This document shows positions 22,101 through 31,900 of a stretch of 64,000 nt of DNA, piece after piece (the first letter of the stretch is position 1; the number at the start of each line of letters is the position of its first letter). Below the pieces are notes generated by a model. It saw nothing but the letters and a program-made list of their open reading frames with translations, made no database searches and was not told the DNA's origin. The DNA is from Carboxylicivirga marina (GTDB lineage Bacteria > Bacteroidota > Bacteroidia > Bacteroidales > Marinilabiliaceae). The stretch lies in the NCBI RefSeq assembly GCF_016612505.1, contig NZ_JAENRR010000006.1, positions 62,001 to 126,000 of the forward strand. Reading direction: 5' to 3'. A program made the position numbers and the translations under genes.

Positions 22101-22227
22101 CACTCACCCCAGGTAAGGTTAACCCGGTGGCTTCCTCAGTCACTGTTCCTTGAACCTGAATAGCTTGTGCCATCGCCGACACCGAAAAAACCAGGCTTAA
22201 AAGAAATCCCCACAGAAAACTTTTCAT
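19105..22227 (-). CDS. SusC/RagA-like TonB-dependent transporter
   Basis: A 1040-residue outer-membrane transporter. Signal peptide ends VSAMAQA. Residues about 24-105 form a carboxypeptidase-regulatory-like domain (GTVTEEATGLTLPGVSVYIE). A TonB plug follows at about 110-235 with VRIRGIGSL, PLYIVDGVPI and YGSRAANGVIMITTK, and the rest is a beta-barrel ending in the aromatic-rich YTFGIKMNM. Unlike the SusC at 48035-51277, it has no STN signalling domain before the carboxypeptidase-like domain, so direct control by an anti-sigma factor is not indicated. It is paired with the SusD-like gene downstream. The leader holds a 12-bp hairpin about 160 nt before the start. Confidence 0.95.
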   Translation of the reverse strand: MKSFLWGFLLSLVFSVSAMAQAIQVQGTVTEEATGLTLPGVSVYIEGTTTGTITNIDGQYTLDVPSDATIVYSFIGMKSIKEVVNGRTIIDVLMAPDSEQIEEVLAVGYAPSTKEAYTGAAKVVKADVIENRPVTSFEKALQGATAGLQVTSSSGQPGATAQVRIRGIGSLSAGSSPLYIVDGVPITGGISSINPNDIESTTVLKDAVSAAQYGSRAANGVIMITTKQGKAGKTNISFSAQTGVANRVSDGYPLMNSTQFYEHSWSGIYNFAIDNTPQEGDTGWDEYQNIDGGDPHLYGVRIAHRDVKDIVGYNPFSLEKPLNDNGKLIPGTTVNTNTDWRDQVYKTGIVQNYNLSMSGGTESTKVYFSLGYFDDNGTVLSSNFKRYSSKINVSHKVNSFITAGVNTLMSYSITNGPPSGSGGANPTRSADIINAASPVKVNGEWAWGNRAVLDFNPVALAEMDIYRSKGMRSMISSFLDISILPSLSFKTTGSVDYSHSKGLTYYNTEHGNGASVNGRSSMNSGEGYVWSLSNLLSWKKYSGLSSYKALLLQESTGTFSESMSAGVTDFAIPGKYDLVWGSQPSTPGSGSSESNLLSYLASFGYSYDGKYYGDINVRTDGSSRFGEDYKYGVFYSIGGGWIMTQEAWMKDISWLNFLKLRGSYGTAGNNNIGNYASLGLYSGGANYGGYPGLGASQPPNPNIHWESMTSTNIGVEATIFNNLSTTIELYEKKSDGLLYSRPLSSSKGFTSITTNLGAMKNYGIEAEFSYKKQIGAHITNTTGFNITANRNEILNLEQERLTGATQMREPGGDMHQFYMKEWAGVNPENGNPMWYTNVASDDEDNNAEPEGHFPHPNGSGRMVTSNYEDAERTRQGSAMPDFYGGLSNMMTYKNFDFNFNWYYSVGGQIYNYDYATNMHDGTKMGDNLSTDALDAWTPNNRYTDVPKYVQNNASGSNQISTRFLEDASYLRLKNIQLTYNLPQSICSKLKMQGLKVFVQAENLLTFTNFKGFDPEGALSGTTNNNIPGVKTYTFGIKMNM

Positions 22228-22383
22228 TCGTTTATTTTTAGTTTATCGCAAATGCTATCACCATCGCTGGTGATCTTACACCTGCAACGTCATTCGCCTA
22301 TTTAATAATAGTTGTTACAAAAATTTGATTGGGTTGGAGTTGAACACCATAAAGCCGGCATCCAGACTAAATTAGAAATTCTC

Positions 22384-22432
22384 CGGTATCGCTAGCATAC
22401 TGTTTCCGGCAATATACTAACTAACGATACCG
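22384..22432 (-). other. Hairpin in leader of the SusC-like gene
   Basis: CGGTATCGCTAG (22384-22395) and CTAACGATACCG (22421-22432) pair over 12 positions, one as G-U in the minus-strand RNA, with a 25-nt loop. No U-tract follows. It lies in the 280-bp gap between the lipoprotein gene stop (22508) and the SusC start (22227). It could be a read-through-limiting or mRNA-processing element separating the first gene from the SusCD genes. Confidence 0.5.
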
Positions 22433-22507
22433 AAGAGTTTGTTTATATTTATTCTCTAAATAAACCTACTGATTGTATTTAGAACTTGTTTACAATTAAT
22501 TAAAGAA

Positions 22508-24034
22508 TTAGATGCCAATTCCGATACCACCACCAGAACAGTTGGCAGTAACAGCACCTACCCATCCTCCAAGGTCAGTAACCATTACATTATTATCTAA
22601 AACTTCAAAAAGACCAGTATAAGTTCCATTATTAACATTATCGAAAAATGGTTTCATTCCACAATAATCATTAAGTACCGTTGTGTTTGTAGTTAACTTA
22701 ACTTTTTGAGCTTGTTCAAGAGCACTTAAAGCAACAACATTTGTTGTTACATTTGAAAAATCTAATTCTATATATGCATTTGTCATAATCTGCTGAATCT
22801 TGTTGAAAACATTTACTTCAACAAGGTCAGAACGGTGCTGCACAAACTTAATATATCCACGAGACATTTCTTCCAAATTATTGAAAGTGTTTATATCAGT
22901 TAACACATAACGATTTCCTGAAATAAAGATACATCCATGAGCCACTTTTAAATTATCAAAATTCATCATACGAATACCTTCAGAATCTTGATAATTATTA
23001 CTCATATCTCCACTCTTAAAGTTATTACTGATGTCTATAGCTTTATTAAAGAAACTAGTACTTGATCCACCTTCAATCACCTCTAAATTAGGGGCATTAA
23101 CAGATACACTTTGATTATTCTTGACCTCTAGCTTACCACCAATTGTAGTACCTAACACTTCTAAATCAGCTCTTCCACTCCACATTAATTTACAGTTTCC
23201 TGCTACTTCACCAACTGAGATCTTTAAATTATCTCCATGAACATAGCTTAGGCTAAGGTCACCAACGTTTGCGCCATTCAAATTTACTTCAGCTGGACCA
23301 GCTGTAGGTACTTCTGCATTCCAATCAGCACCATTTACTTCCACATATCCAGCAGCAATAAGTTTTGCAAACGATAGTAATGACATATTAGTACCAGAAT
23401 GTCTAATCTCGTTAGCATACTTTAATTCGTCTGCACTAATTGAAGTGATTCCAGTATTACCATCAACTTTAAAAACACCTACAATAGACAAATTTGGAAA
23501 AGAGATAACTGCTCCATTTTCATTTAGCCCTTTAATCTCCAATTTACCTCCAACTGTTTCAATGTTCAAATCAGCAGCAACATTTAAATCCAAATCACCA
23601 CTAACCATTACAATATTTGCCAACAAAGCTGCCTCTTCTATGGTATTTACAATTACATCTCCAGTAACAACCTTTGCTCCAGCCTGATTGGCTAATGCCG
23701 CATATTCATCAGGATTTGTTAAATTGCCGAAAAACACCTCCGCTTTATTGTCAGCAACTGTTGTTTCAAGAATAGCTAACTGTGCTAACAAGGCATCAAT
23801 CTCAGCTTGCACAGCGTCATCCTGATTGTCATTTGCAGCTTGCAAAGCTTCAATTTCAGCCAAAAGAGTAGCAACCTGCGCTTCTAAAGCAGCTTGTTGA
23901 GCAGCCTGAAGATCACCAACCTCTTGCTCAAGATCATTAATCTGGTCTTGTAAACTATCAATGTCGTCACCGACACAACTTCCGAATGTGACCATACCGG
24001 CCACTAGCATCATAGAAAAAATTTTTCTTCTCAT
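22508..24034 (-). CDS. Lipoprotein with N-terminal coiled coil and repeat (beta-solenoid-like) body
   Basis: A 508-residue predicted surface lipoprotein. Signal peptide and lipobox TFGSCVGDD, Cys20. Residues about 22-97 are a strong heptad coiled coil rich in Leu, Ala, Gln and Glu (IDSLQDQINDLEQEVGDLQ), likely a trimeric or dimeric stalk. From about residue 98 there are irregular repeats of 20-25 residues with alternating short strands (GDLDLNV, GKLEIKG, GVFKVDG, GKLEVKNN), which resemble receptor-L/leucine-rich or beta-solenoid folds. The end is glycine-rich (GGGIGIGI). It resembles the short coiled-coil lipoproteins often coded beside SusCD genes in Bacteroidota (DUF4988-like start), but no family is assigned with certainty. 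First gene of the region 1 run; function unknown. Confidence 0.75.
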   Translation of the reverse strand: MRRKIFSMMLVAGMVTFGSCVGDDIDSLQDQINDLEQEVGDLQAAQQAALEAQVATLLAEIEALQAANDNQDDAVQAEIDALLAQLAILETTVADNKAEVFFGNLTNPDEYAALANQAGAKVVTGDVIVNTIEEAALLANIVMVSGDLDLNVAADLNIETVGGKLEIKGLNENGAVISFPNLSIVGVFKVDGNTGITSISADELKYANEIRHSGTNMSLLSFAKLIAAGYVEVNGADWNAEVPTAGPAEVNLNGANVGDLSLSYVHGDNLKISVGEVAGNCKLMWSGRADLEVLGTTIGGKLEVKNNQSVSVNAPNLEVIEGGSSTSFFNKAIDISNNFKSGDMSNNYQDSEGIRMMNFDNLKVAHGCIFISGNRYVLTDINTFNNLEEMSRGYIKFVQHRSDLVEVNVFNKIQQIMTNAYIELDFSNVTTNVVALSALEQAQKVKLTTNTTVLNDYCGMKPFFDNVNNGTYTGLFEVLDNNVMVTDLGGWVGAVTANCSGGGIGIGI

Positions 24035-25372
24035 AAATAAATTTTTAAATATTACTGATTAAAGCATTAGGGATGAAACAAGTCCAACAAACATCCATTT
24101 GATAACCTGAAAACACCAGGTTCATTTGTATATTTATATTTTCTATTTTCACCACTAACCTCATTAATATCTTATTGATGATATAACATCACACAAATCT
24201 CGTCTTCTTCAAGTGGGCCTTGGGCTGTTTTCCTTTGTAGCAAATCCTAAAAAACCAGCTTCTCAAATTTGTATTTTTTGGGCTTTACATTGTGTTATTT
24301 TTGAATGTAAAGTATTCGTCTTCTTTTTATCCAATATTTGCTACAGCACAAAAAAAGACATTAAGTAGCTAACACCGAAGTTGTTTGCCTCGTATTTGAG
24401 GTTTGTTTTCCTTGTTTTTATAAGCATGGTTTTCCTTGCTACGCTGACGCCATGGCGCTATTTACCTGATACATACAGCGCCACATTCTATCGGTAAATT
24501 ACTTTTTATCATTCTTGAAAAAATGAAGTTGAAGCGATATAAAGAACCAGTATTGTAATTACTATCACAGCTCATGAGCAGTTAAGTTTCATTTATATCC
24601 GAACCTCAATCGCTAAGCATTGAATATGTGTAAATTAAAAATATCAATTGCTCAGTTGATATAGATCAGGTATTTTTAAAATAGTCCTGTATCTTTTTGT
24701 TTATTAACATTTAATACAAGTCTCTACTAAAGTTAAGTGCACGTAAGTAGCAAAAAATCACCTCTATTTAATAATGAACTGCCATTAAAAAGTTAAAATA
24801 TTCACAATTAAAGATACTACTCAAGCCATGAGGTGTATAAAAGCGTTTAGTATCAACTGCCATCAATTACTATAAGTGCTCCTACTTTTCTGTTTTACCA
24901 AGGCCAAGCCTTCATTGTTTAGCAGCAGGTCATTAATTTAACCACTAATGACTCAAGTCGTCTCGTTCAAGCATTATTAACAGTTAATAATCCATAACTG
25001 CGCACAAATTCAAAATATTCATTCCATTTTTAAAATAAATTGGTAATGCCAAAGACAATTAAAATGTCTTATGAGTGAAGCGAAAATAAAGTGTATTGTA
25101 ATTGCTTATCGGTATAACACCATAACAACAAGCTAACCGAGTCAAATTTCCTTCTCCATAAAGTCATTTACAAGTTAGTGTTATTACATATTTAAGTCAT
25201 ATTAAACTCAGTTGTAATCGAATTTAATATGAGTTTACTTTGAGTTTAATGTGAATTTAGTTTGAGTTTAGTTCCTTCTTTGCAGGTAGAAGATATGGAG
25301 CAAGTACGCTCAATCGTCTATTAATAGTAGACAATAGAAACTTAATTATGCAGGTAAATACCAAAAGAAATG
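24035..25372. other. Long gene-free spacer with inverted repeats
   Basis: About 1.3 kb of AT-rich DNA in which I see no credible coding sequence, tRNA or mobile-element remnant. It contains perfect inverted repeats CTTTACATT (24283-24291)/AATGTAAAG (24304-24312) and TGGCGCT (24453-24459)/AGCGCCA (24477-24483), a 10-bp palindrome CGCCATGGCG at 24448-24457, and an 11-bp repeat array at 25218-25272. It should hold the promoter of the minus-strand lipoprotein gene starting at 24034; I could not pick a convincing TAnnTTTG box. Confidence 0.6.
25201..25272. repeat. Five-unit 11-bp tandem repeat with one inverted copy
   Basis: Five head-to-tail 11-bp units run from 25218 to 25272: TCGAATTTAAT, ATGAGTTTACT, TTGAGTTTAAT, GTGAATTTAGT and TTGAGTTTAGT (consensus TTGAGTTTAAT). 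ATTAAACTCA at 25201-25210 is the exact reverse complement of the core of the third unit. The 11-bp period is about one helical turn, so each unit presents the same face of DNA, as in direct-repeat operators of OmpR/PhoB-type regulators. The binding role is inferred. Confidence 0.7.
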
Positions 25373-25407
25373 AAAAAACCACTAAGCGCATCTATCGCGC
25401 TAAGCGG
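25373..25407 (-). terminator. Intrinsic terminator of the region 2 gene run
   Basis: On the minus strand, CCGCTTAGCGC pairs with GCGCTTAGTGG (one G-U pair, one mismatch) around a 7-nt loop and is followed at once by six U residues (plus-strand A-tract 25373-25378). It lies 165 bp after the stop codon of 25572-28856 and fits termination of the long minus-strand run. Confidence 0.8.
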
Positions 25408-25571
25408 TTTAATGGTTTTGTTAAAAAAGGTTGCTAGAAGCCTGTCGGACATAGGCGTTTTTTAGCATTTTGACTCACCCTATAATCGATACCGATGTCA
25501 ATAGGATTAACAGAGCCTTCAGCACATAAGTCCGACACGCTTTTAGCTATATAGTTTTATTCAGGTATATA

Positions 25572-28500
25572 CTAAGCGCTCTTAATCACCTTAATGGTGA
25601 CTGGCTCATCTTTTCCAACGATTGTTAACATGTATAACCCAGGAGTCAGGTCATTAACATCCAGCTGATACGATGTTATGTTGTTAACTTTACGATTAAA
25701 CATTAACTCTCCGTTGATTGAATACAGCTTAATTTCAATATCCCCCTGCAACTTGTCAAACTCAACATTTATATGGTCATCGGCCGGAATTGGATAAACA
25801 CGTATGGTGCCTGATGGCATTACCACAATAGCATTATCTCCTACACTTAAAAACTCAGACATTTCGCTACAGCCATTCTGTGTAATCATAAGCTTATAAA
25901 TACCATCTCCTATTGGATGAAATATTGAGTCTGTTTGCCCCTCTAAAGCGACTAATCCATCCTCCTCCAACTTCATCCACTGATAACTTGCGTCTCTTTC
26001 TTTAGCAATCAACTCTGTTGTTTTATTGTCTACTTCAGTATCAATAACAACAACAGTTAAATCTAAATTAATAATAGAATCACAAGTTGTTACAGACTCA
26101 ACAACATGGGTGTATTTACCCGACACACTTAGCAAATTGTCACCAAACAACACTTCCTCACCAGAACAAATAGACAAAAGGGAGTCTTTTACAATGACAT
26201 TCAACAACTCACCGTGCTCAGTTTGTTCAGATGCGATTCCTTTTCTTTCCACCTGTCCATAATACCTGCCAGCTGTTAAATTCTCGAATACATAAGAATA
26301 AGCGTCACGTTCTATCTGAGCGATTAAAACATGCTGATCATTTTTTAAGGTAAATGTCTGTAATCCATCAAAATTAGAAACCAACTCAATGGAAGCAGAA
26401 GGACAGTCGTGCATCAGGTTCATGGTAGCAAGAGGTTTTGGATCAGAAATCGAGCTAAGTACTACATCATCAATAAACCAGTTATCACCTTTGTTATTTT
26501 TGTTCACAAAAGCAAGGTAAACCTGCTGATTATCGAATTGACTTAAGTCAACATTTTTCACGCTATGAGTCGTTGTAAAATCCAATTCAGTCCATGAGTC
26601 CACTTCAACAAAATCGTCATGATTGGTTTGTGATTTTGTTGATACCATAATATGATAGCTTGAATTAAAATCGCTGGCACTACTCTGTTTCTGACTAAAT
26701 GTTAATTTCGAACCATTACCCAGATTAACAAGTGGCGTAACAAGCCAATCTTCTGCAACTTGACCACTCTCCAACTCTTCATTTCTGATAAAAGCCTCAC
26801 TGGTTTGTGAATCTGGTGTATATAGCTTCCATCCGTATTGAGTACCAAGACCATTTTTTCCAGTCAATATAGCCCAACAGTCAGAAGGGAATACTTCACC
26901 ATTAAAATCCTCTGTAAAGTCCAGGTCGTAACTCGCACATGTTGTCATCGCTGATTCTGGAACTCCAGGTGAATAGCTGCCATCTTCGTGCAAAGACCAA
27001 ATTTTGAAATACTGGATGGTATTGGCTGGCAATTCATCAAGAATAAAGTCAGTTAATAATCCCTTTGCTATCACTTCTCCACCACCTAATAATTCATCAC
27101 CGACCTGATAAGTGGTACTGTGTTGCGGCTCGCCAAACTCACCAGTAGCTGACCATGCTAATAGTACATTTTCGCCAAGCTGGTTTAGTTTCCAGGAAAG
27201 GTGGATTTCCGATTTTGAAATCCCATTGGCGTCAAAAACGATGGGATTAAACAGATTATCAATATTAAATGCACAAATACGCGTCGCCTTCATGCTCTCA
27301 TAATATTCGGCAGCAAACCAAAAGGTAGATTCATCCGTCGGATCGACACTCATAGAAGCATAATCACCCCATCGATTACCTGTCTTCTGCGACATTTGAC
27401 CTTCCCACACAACAGTTTCTCTTATATCCAGTATACCAGATGCTCTTAGATTTTCTTCACCTGTTTGCCCGCAATACCTAATTCCAGGATAATTCTGTTC
27501 ACCCGAAATATTATACCCCAAGGCGATATTATGGTTTTTATCCATGGCAATACTCGGAATCCATCTATTAAGATCGTCAGGAGCATAGGTACTTTGCTGC
27601 CTAAGCTCCCACTCTCCGGAGGTTTTTCGTAGTTCATACCACCGAAGCCCTGCATGATCCTGACCATTAACATCAACCGTATGAGCACAAACCACACTCT
27701 GGTGGTCACCAAAATTACGATATTGAGCTCTATACATCAATATGTGCGAAATAGCATCCACCTTATTATCGGTATCTTTCTGTGAAATATTAGACCATGT
27801 GGAACCAAAGTTACTGTCGAAAGGTTGAACCTTTAGTTCCTGTACTTTTTGGAAGGAGGCCGTTCTGGTATCGTTCCAATCGATATTCAGCTCATAAATC
27901 CATAGGGCATCGGTCTTATTTTCCCAGGCATCATCACAAATGGTAATAAACTGTCCCGGTTCTCTTTCAGGTGCTAGGGCGCCATCATTGTCAAGAGGCA
28001 TCAGGCAATGAAAACCACTACGAGGTCTTTCGGTATTAACAAATCCAACCATTCGAGGAGCGGCTTCACCTGCCAACATGGCATCACGTTCAAATACATA
28101 AATATCATTCCCGTCCTCATTGTTGGTGGCCATGTAATAACCATCGCGCCATACACCAAACTTCATATAGTCGGGTTCATCAGCCACATCAAACGACCAG
28201 GTGTACCATTCAGCAGTCGGGTCATTAGTGGCAGAAACACCAACCAACATAAAATCGTTACTGCCTTTTATTGAAAACTCAGCAACAAACCATCGATCTG
28301 CATGTTCATCATAAAGCACAATCGGATCCCCATCATCATAACTGGCTCCCTCAAGGCCTTCAAATAAAACACTAAGGCTTGTTGAAGGAACGACCACTTC
28401 ACCTAATTTACTATAGATGGCAAAGGATGCATTAACTGACTGCAAATAGTGATTGGGACCGGCTGCCCCGATACAATCAGACGGGCTACGGCTTGTCTTC

Positions 28501-28856
28501 TGACCGGCAAAATTTGTACTGATGCCTTTTAATTTACTGGCACCCCGTTTACCCATTTGGCGCTGCACCACTGGATCACCATTTTGAGGCAAAGCGGTTT
28601 CAGCAAAAGGATAGGTGCCTTGTTTAAATTGCAGGTTAAGAACTCCGTTAGGTGTTGCCTTTTCATCGGTTGGTACAACACCTGTTTTAAGCGTGCGTAA
28701 TGGTTGACTCTTTTTAAAATCAACTGCTTTAATAATAATATTCGGACCATTACCTTTTACTTCTATACTATCATTGAATGCAGCATGGACAGTGATGTGC
28801 ATAAAAGATAAAATAAATACAAGCAATGATGTCATTGCATTAAATCTAACTTTCAT
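25572..28856 (-). CDS. Large T9SS-secreted protein with propeller-like N-terminus and choice-of-anchor-J domain
   Basis: A 1094-residue secreted protein with no recognised catalytic motif. Signal peptide ends around ITVHAA. Residues about 110-540 contain regularly spaced segments such as YDEHADRWFVAEF, DGYYMATNN and RWIPSIAMDKNHNIALGYN, resembling a beta-propeller or exo-alpha-sialidase-like repeat fold. A fibronectin-III-like domain follows (540-640), then a MAM-like/choice-of-anchor-J domain at about 645-800 (DFTEDFNGEVFPSDCW; DNWFIDDVVLSS). The C-terminus is a T9SS type A sorting domain with YPIPADDHINV and LTPGLYMLTIVG. Last gene of the run; a hairpin lies in the 136-bp gap before it. Likely a surface adhesin or a binding partner of the S8 protease coded just upstream; this is inference. 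Confidence 0.85.
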   Translation of the reverse strand: MKVRFNAMTSLLVFILSFMHITVHAAFNDSIEVKGNGPNIIIKAVDFKKSQPLRTLKTGVVPTDEKATPNGVLNLQFKQGTYPFAETALPQNGDPVVQRQMGKRGASKLKGISTNFAGQKTSRSPSDCIGAAGPNHYLQSVNASFAIYSKLGEVVVPSTSLSVLFEGLEGASYDDGDPIVLYDEHADRWFVAEFSIKGSNDFMLVGVSATNDPTAEWYTWSFDVADEPDYMKFGVWRDGYYMATNNEDGNDIYVFERDAMLAGEAAPRMVGFVNTERPRSGFHCLMPLDNDGALAPEREPGQFITICDDAWENKTDALWIYELNIDWNDTRTASFQKVQELKVQPFDSNFGSTWSNISQKDTDNKVDAISHILMYRAQYRNFGDHQSVVCAHTVDVNGQDHAGLRWYELRKTSGEWELRQQSTYAPDDLNRWIPSIAMDKNHNIALGYNISGEQNYPGIRYCGQTGEENLRASGILDIRETVVWEGQMSQKTGNRWGDYASMSVDPTDESTFWFAAEYYESMKATRICAFNIDNLFNPIVFDANGISKSEIHLSWKLNQLGENVLLAWSATGEFGEPQHSTTYQVGDELLGGGEVIAKGLLTDFILDELPANTIQYFKIWSLHEDGSYSPGVPESAMTTCASYDLDFTEDFNGEVFPSDCWAILTGKNGLGTQYGWKLYTPDSQTSEAFIRNEELESGQVAEDWLVTPLVNLGNGSKLTFSQKQSSASDFNSSYHIMVSTKSQTNHDDFVEVDSWTELDFTTTHSVKNVDLSQFDNQQVYLAFVNKNNKGDNWFIDDVVLSSISDPKPLATMNLMHDCPSASIELVSNFDGLQTFTLKNDQHVLIAQIERDAYSYVFENLTAGRYYGQVERKGIASEQTEHGELLNVIVKDSLLSICSGEEVLFGDNLLSVSGKYTHVVESVTTCDSIINLDLTVVVIDTEVDNKTTELIAKERDASYQWMKLEEDGLVALEGQTDSIFHPIGDGIYKLMITQNGCSEMSEFLSVGDNAIVVMPSGTIRVYPIPADDHINVEFDKLQGDIEIKLYSINGELMFNRKVNNITSYQLDVNDLTPGLYMLTIVGKDEPVTIKVIKSA

Positions 28857-28928
28857 AAGTATACTATTAGAATAACTTCACTATTTAATCTCAATTATAA
28901 AACTTCGATGCTATTGTCACAATACAGC

Positions 28929-28962
28929 AAACACTTTAGTATATAGAAATACTAAAGTGTTT
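28929..28962 (-). other. Perfect 14-bp intergenic hairpin
   Basis: AAACACTTTAGTAT (28929-28942) and ATACTAAAGTGTTT (28949-28962) are exact reverse complements with a 6-nt loop. It begins 30 nt after the S8 protease stop codon at 28993 and precedes the next gene. Except for the U residues of the stem itself, no U-tract follows on the minus strand. Confidence 0.65.
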
Positions 28963-28992
28963 ACAGGCTATCGGTCTTTTATCTTATTAACA

Positions 28993-31900
28993 TCATTTCA
29001 CTTTAACCATTTTACTATAATTATAGCTTTCCCCGTCAATATTTAACTTTAACAGATAAATACCATTATCTAAAGCAGATGTATTAATGGAATGTAAACC
29101 ATTTCCATTGATTTGTTCTTGTAGCATCAATCTACCAGTTACATCATAAATTGTTAACACAACATGCTCCCCTCGTTGGCTATCCACATAAAGCATCTCA
29201 TTGAATGGGTTCGGATAAATATTTATTAATCGCCTTACATCCATTTCCGAAATACCAACGTGTCCTTTGAAGAATATAGTGTAGGTTCTGCTATTACTAC
29301 CATCGGCTGATACAACTTTTATCTCTGCCGTTAAAGCCTCAAATCCCCTCGCAAGGTTGGTTGGTTCTCTCAGTTCAACAACAGCATTGGGATTTTGTGC
29401 CAATACATCAATGGCTGGAAACACACTACCATTAATATCCACGTAATAGATAAACTGTTCTGGGTTGAAGTTATCAATCAATACACCATCCAGCTTAAGC
29501 TCGGAAAGCAAAGCATTACCTGTGCCTAATACTTCAAGCATAATCGGCACCGAAAGCTTTGATTTTGCAGGATCATTAGAGGTGATATTCAAAGTAGTCT
29601 GATAGATGCCATGCTCAAGAAAAAATGGTGAAATACTCAACTTAAATTCGCTTGATTCACCTGGCATAACCGGTGTACTTCCTGAAACAAGTTCAACAAC
29701 AGCCCATTCCAACGTTCCGGTCATTTTAATATTATCAATGGCCCAACCGGACGATTGCACACCTCTATCATCAGCATGAAAGGCCAGCTTAACTTTCTGT
29801 CCGACAAATTGCCGCAAGCTAATTGTTTCTGTTACCCACTCTTCATTTCCTTCAGGCTGATAAATCGGCATCCATGTTTCTCCATTGTTTAATGATATTT
29901 CAACAGTCGCAAGCATACTATTGGCACCAGTATAGTAACTGTCAAATTCCAGCGTCACATCAGTTAAATTATCTAATGATACTTCGGGTGTAATCAAATA
30001 ATCCCTACGTCCATAACTGGTTTGGCCACTATTATCGTCATTAACTGAGGCATAGATACCGTCATGTTCAGGAATAATGAATCCATCACTTGAGGCGTCA
30101 TCACTTAAAATCCACCCTTGACTATCATCGTCATTTTGTGTTTCCCAGCCAGTAGAAAACTCGGTACTCAAAAATGAATCTGAAAACAATTCCGTCTGAA
30201 GAGATAAAGGATTTACCAAGTTATTATTGATATCGTAGATGATAGGACTTACCGAAAAATCAAGATGCAATTCATCAGCACCTGAATTGCTTACTGTAAA
30301 TACAAATTCCTCGCTCTCATCTTGTGGTACAACAGCACTCATATCGTTATTGACAACATCTATAACAGGAGGGTTAACAATACTGGCAGAAATGGCTATG
30401 TTTGTGACATCAACTCCCTGGTTAGTATATAACCCAACTGTACTGCTTAGTTCTTTAACATCATTTGACAGACAGCTAAGATCTATTTGCGCAGAATCGC
30501 CAGGCATAATATATATTGGAAGACGATTATTAACTGATAAGTCTGTGCTTGAAAGTTCTAAAGATTCAACAACCAACAATCCTTCGACATTAGAATCATT
30601 ATAAATATTAAATGACTTTGTTGTCTCATGACCTGCATATACTTTTCCTAAATCAACACTTTGAGGAGCAATCAATGATGCTGAGTCTCCATAGATAAAT
30701 ATTTCAACAGGCACTTTTGCCTCACTTTGGAAAGGATCATTCGTATTGAGAACGAAGTTAGCCGTATACTTACCATCCGGCACATCTTCATTAATATTGT
30801 ATACTACCTGAATATCCAAACTGGCACCAGAAGCCAAAGTTAACTGAGTCGTGTTAAATGAAATATTACCAGTGCCCAATCCTGTATATGTTGTGAGTTC
30901 ATAAGAAGGATCGATTATTAAGTCCCTTTGTCCTTCATTTAAAACATTCAATGCAAAAGTATGTATATTACCATTCTGACGATTTATTGAATGTATTTCC
31001 CCTTTTGGTAACACCATAACCGGCGCTTCCTGAGCAACAACGGATATGACATTTGAAATTTCTGATCGATTACCGTAATAATCCTTTGCTACAAGTGCAA
31101 TAAAATATTTTTTACCAGGATACAAACCATTTAAATTTATCTCTTCTCTCTCACCAGCAGGTAAAGCATGCCTCATTTTAAACTCTTGTGCCTGATGAAA
31201 ATTATCAGCAGTGATCGGATCTTCCGAATAACGAAGCTCGTAATAACTGACAGAACCTTCGTTACCTGCACCTCGTCCTGGTGCTGTCCACTGAAGATCC
31301 ATGCTTACCGGTCCAATATTTGAAGCACTAAGATCAGTCACCTGGTTAGGAATCAAATTATCATTTTCCAACTCCATTAAGGCGTGAAAAGTATTAAGAC
31401 GACCCGTTCCAATCAAGCCTTTATAGTCTTCATTAAGGTGCTCAATTGAATCTGCAGAATTTCTAAGCCTTGTCCATACTTCATTTGGTGTAATCTTATT
31501 TTTATATTTTGATACGATTAAAGCAGCAGCTCCAGAAACCTGCGGACATGCCATGGATGTACCATCCATAAAAGAATATGTTGTCTCTCCTAAAGTACTG
31601 AGTATTCTGGAACCTGGTGCAATAATATCAACCCAATGCCCATAGTTTGAAAACCTGGTAATTTTATCTTCTGAATCACTCGCACCAACGGCACGTACCC
31701 TATGATAACAGCCAGGATAATAATCATCATAGTCACCATTATTACCGGCTGCAAAAAATACAATACCGCCCTGCATCGGACCTACCGGTCGGTCATTCTC
31801 ATCATAACCAGCATTATCAATAAAATAATCAATCGCATCCAGCACAACCTGTTCAGCAACACCAGGATAGGTATAACCCCAGGAGTTTTGAGCGATAACA

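Noticed and set aside
25440-25465. Plus-strand terminator at GCCT...AGGC followed by T6
   Set aside because: Only a 4-bp stem is possible and no plus-strand gene lies upstream of it.
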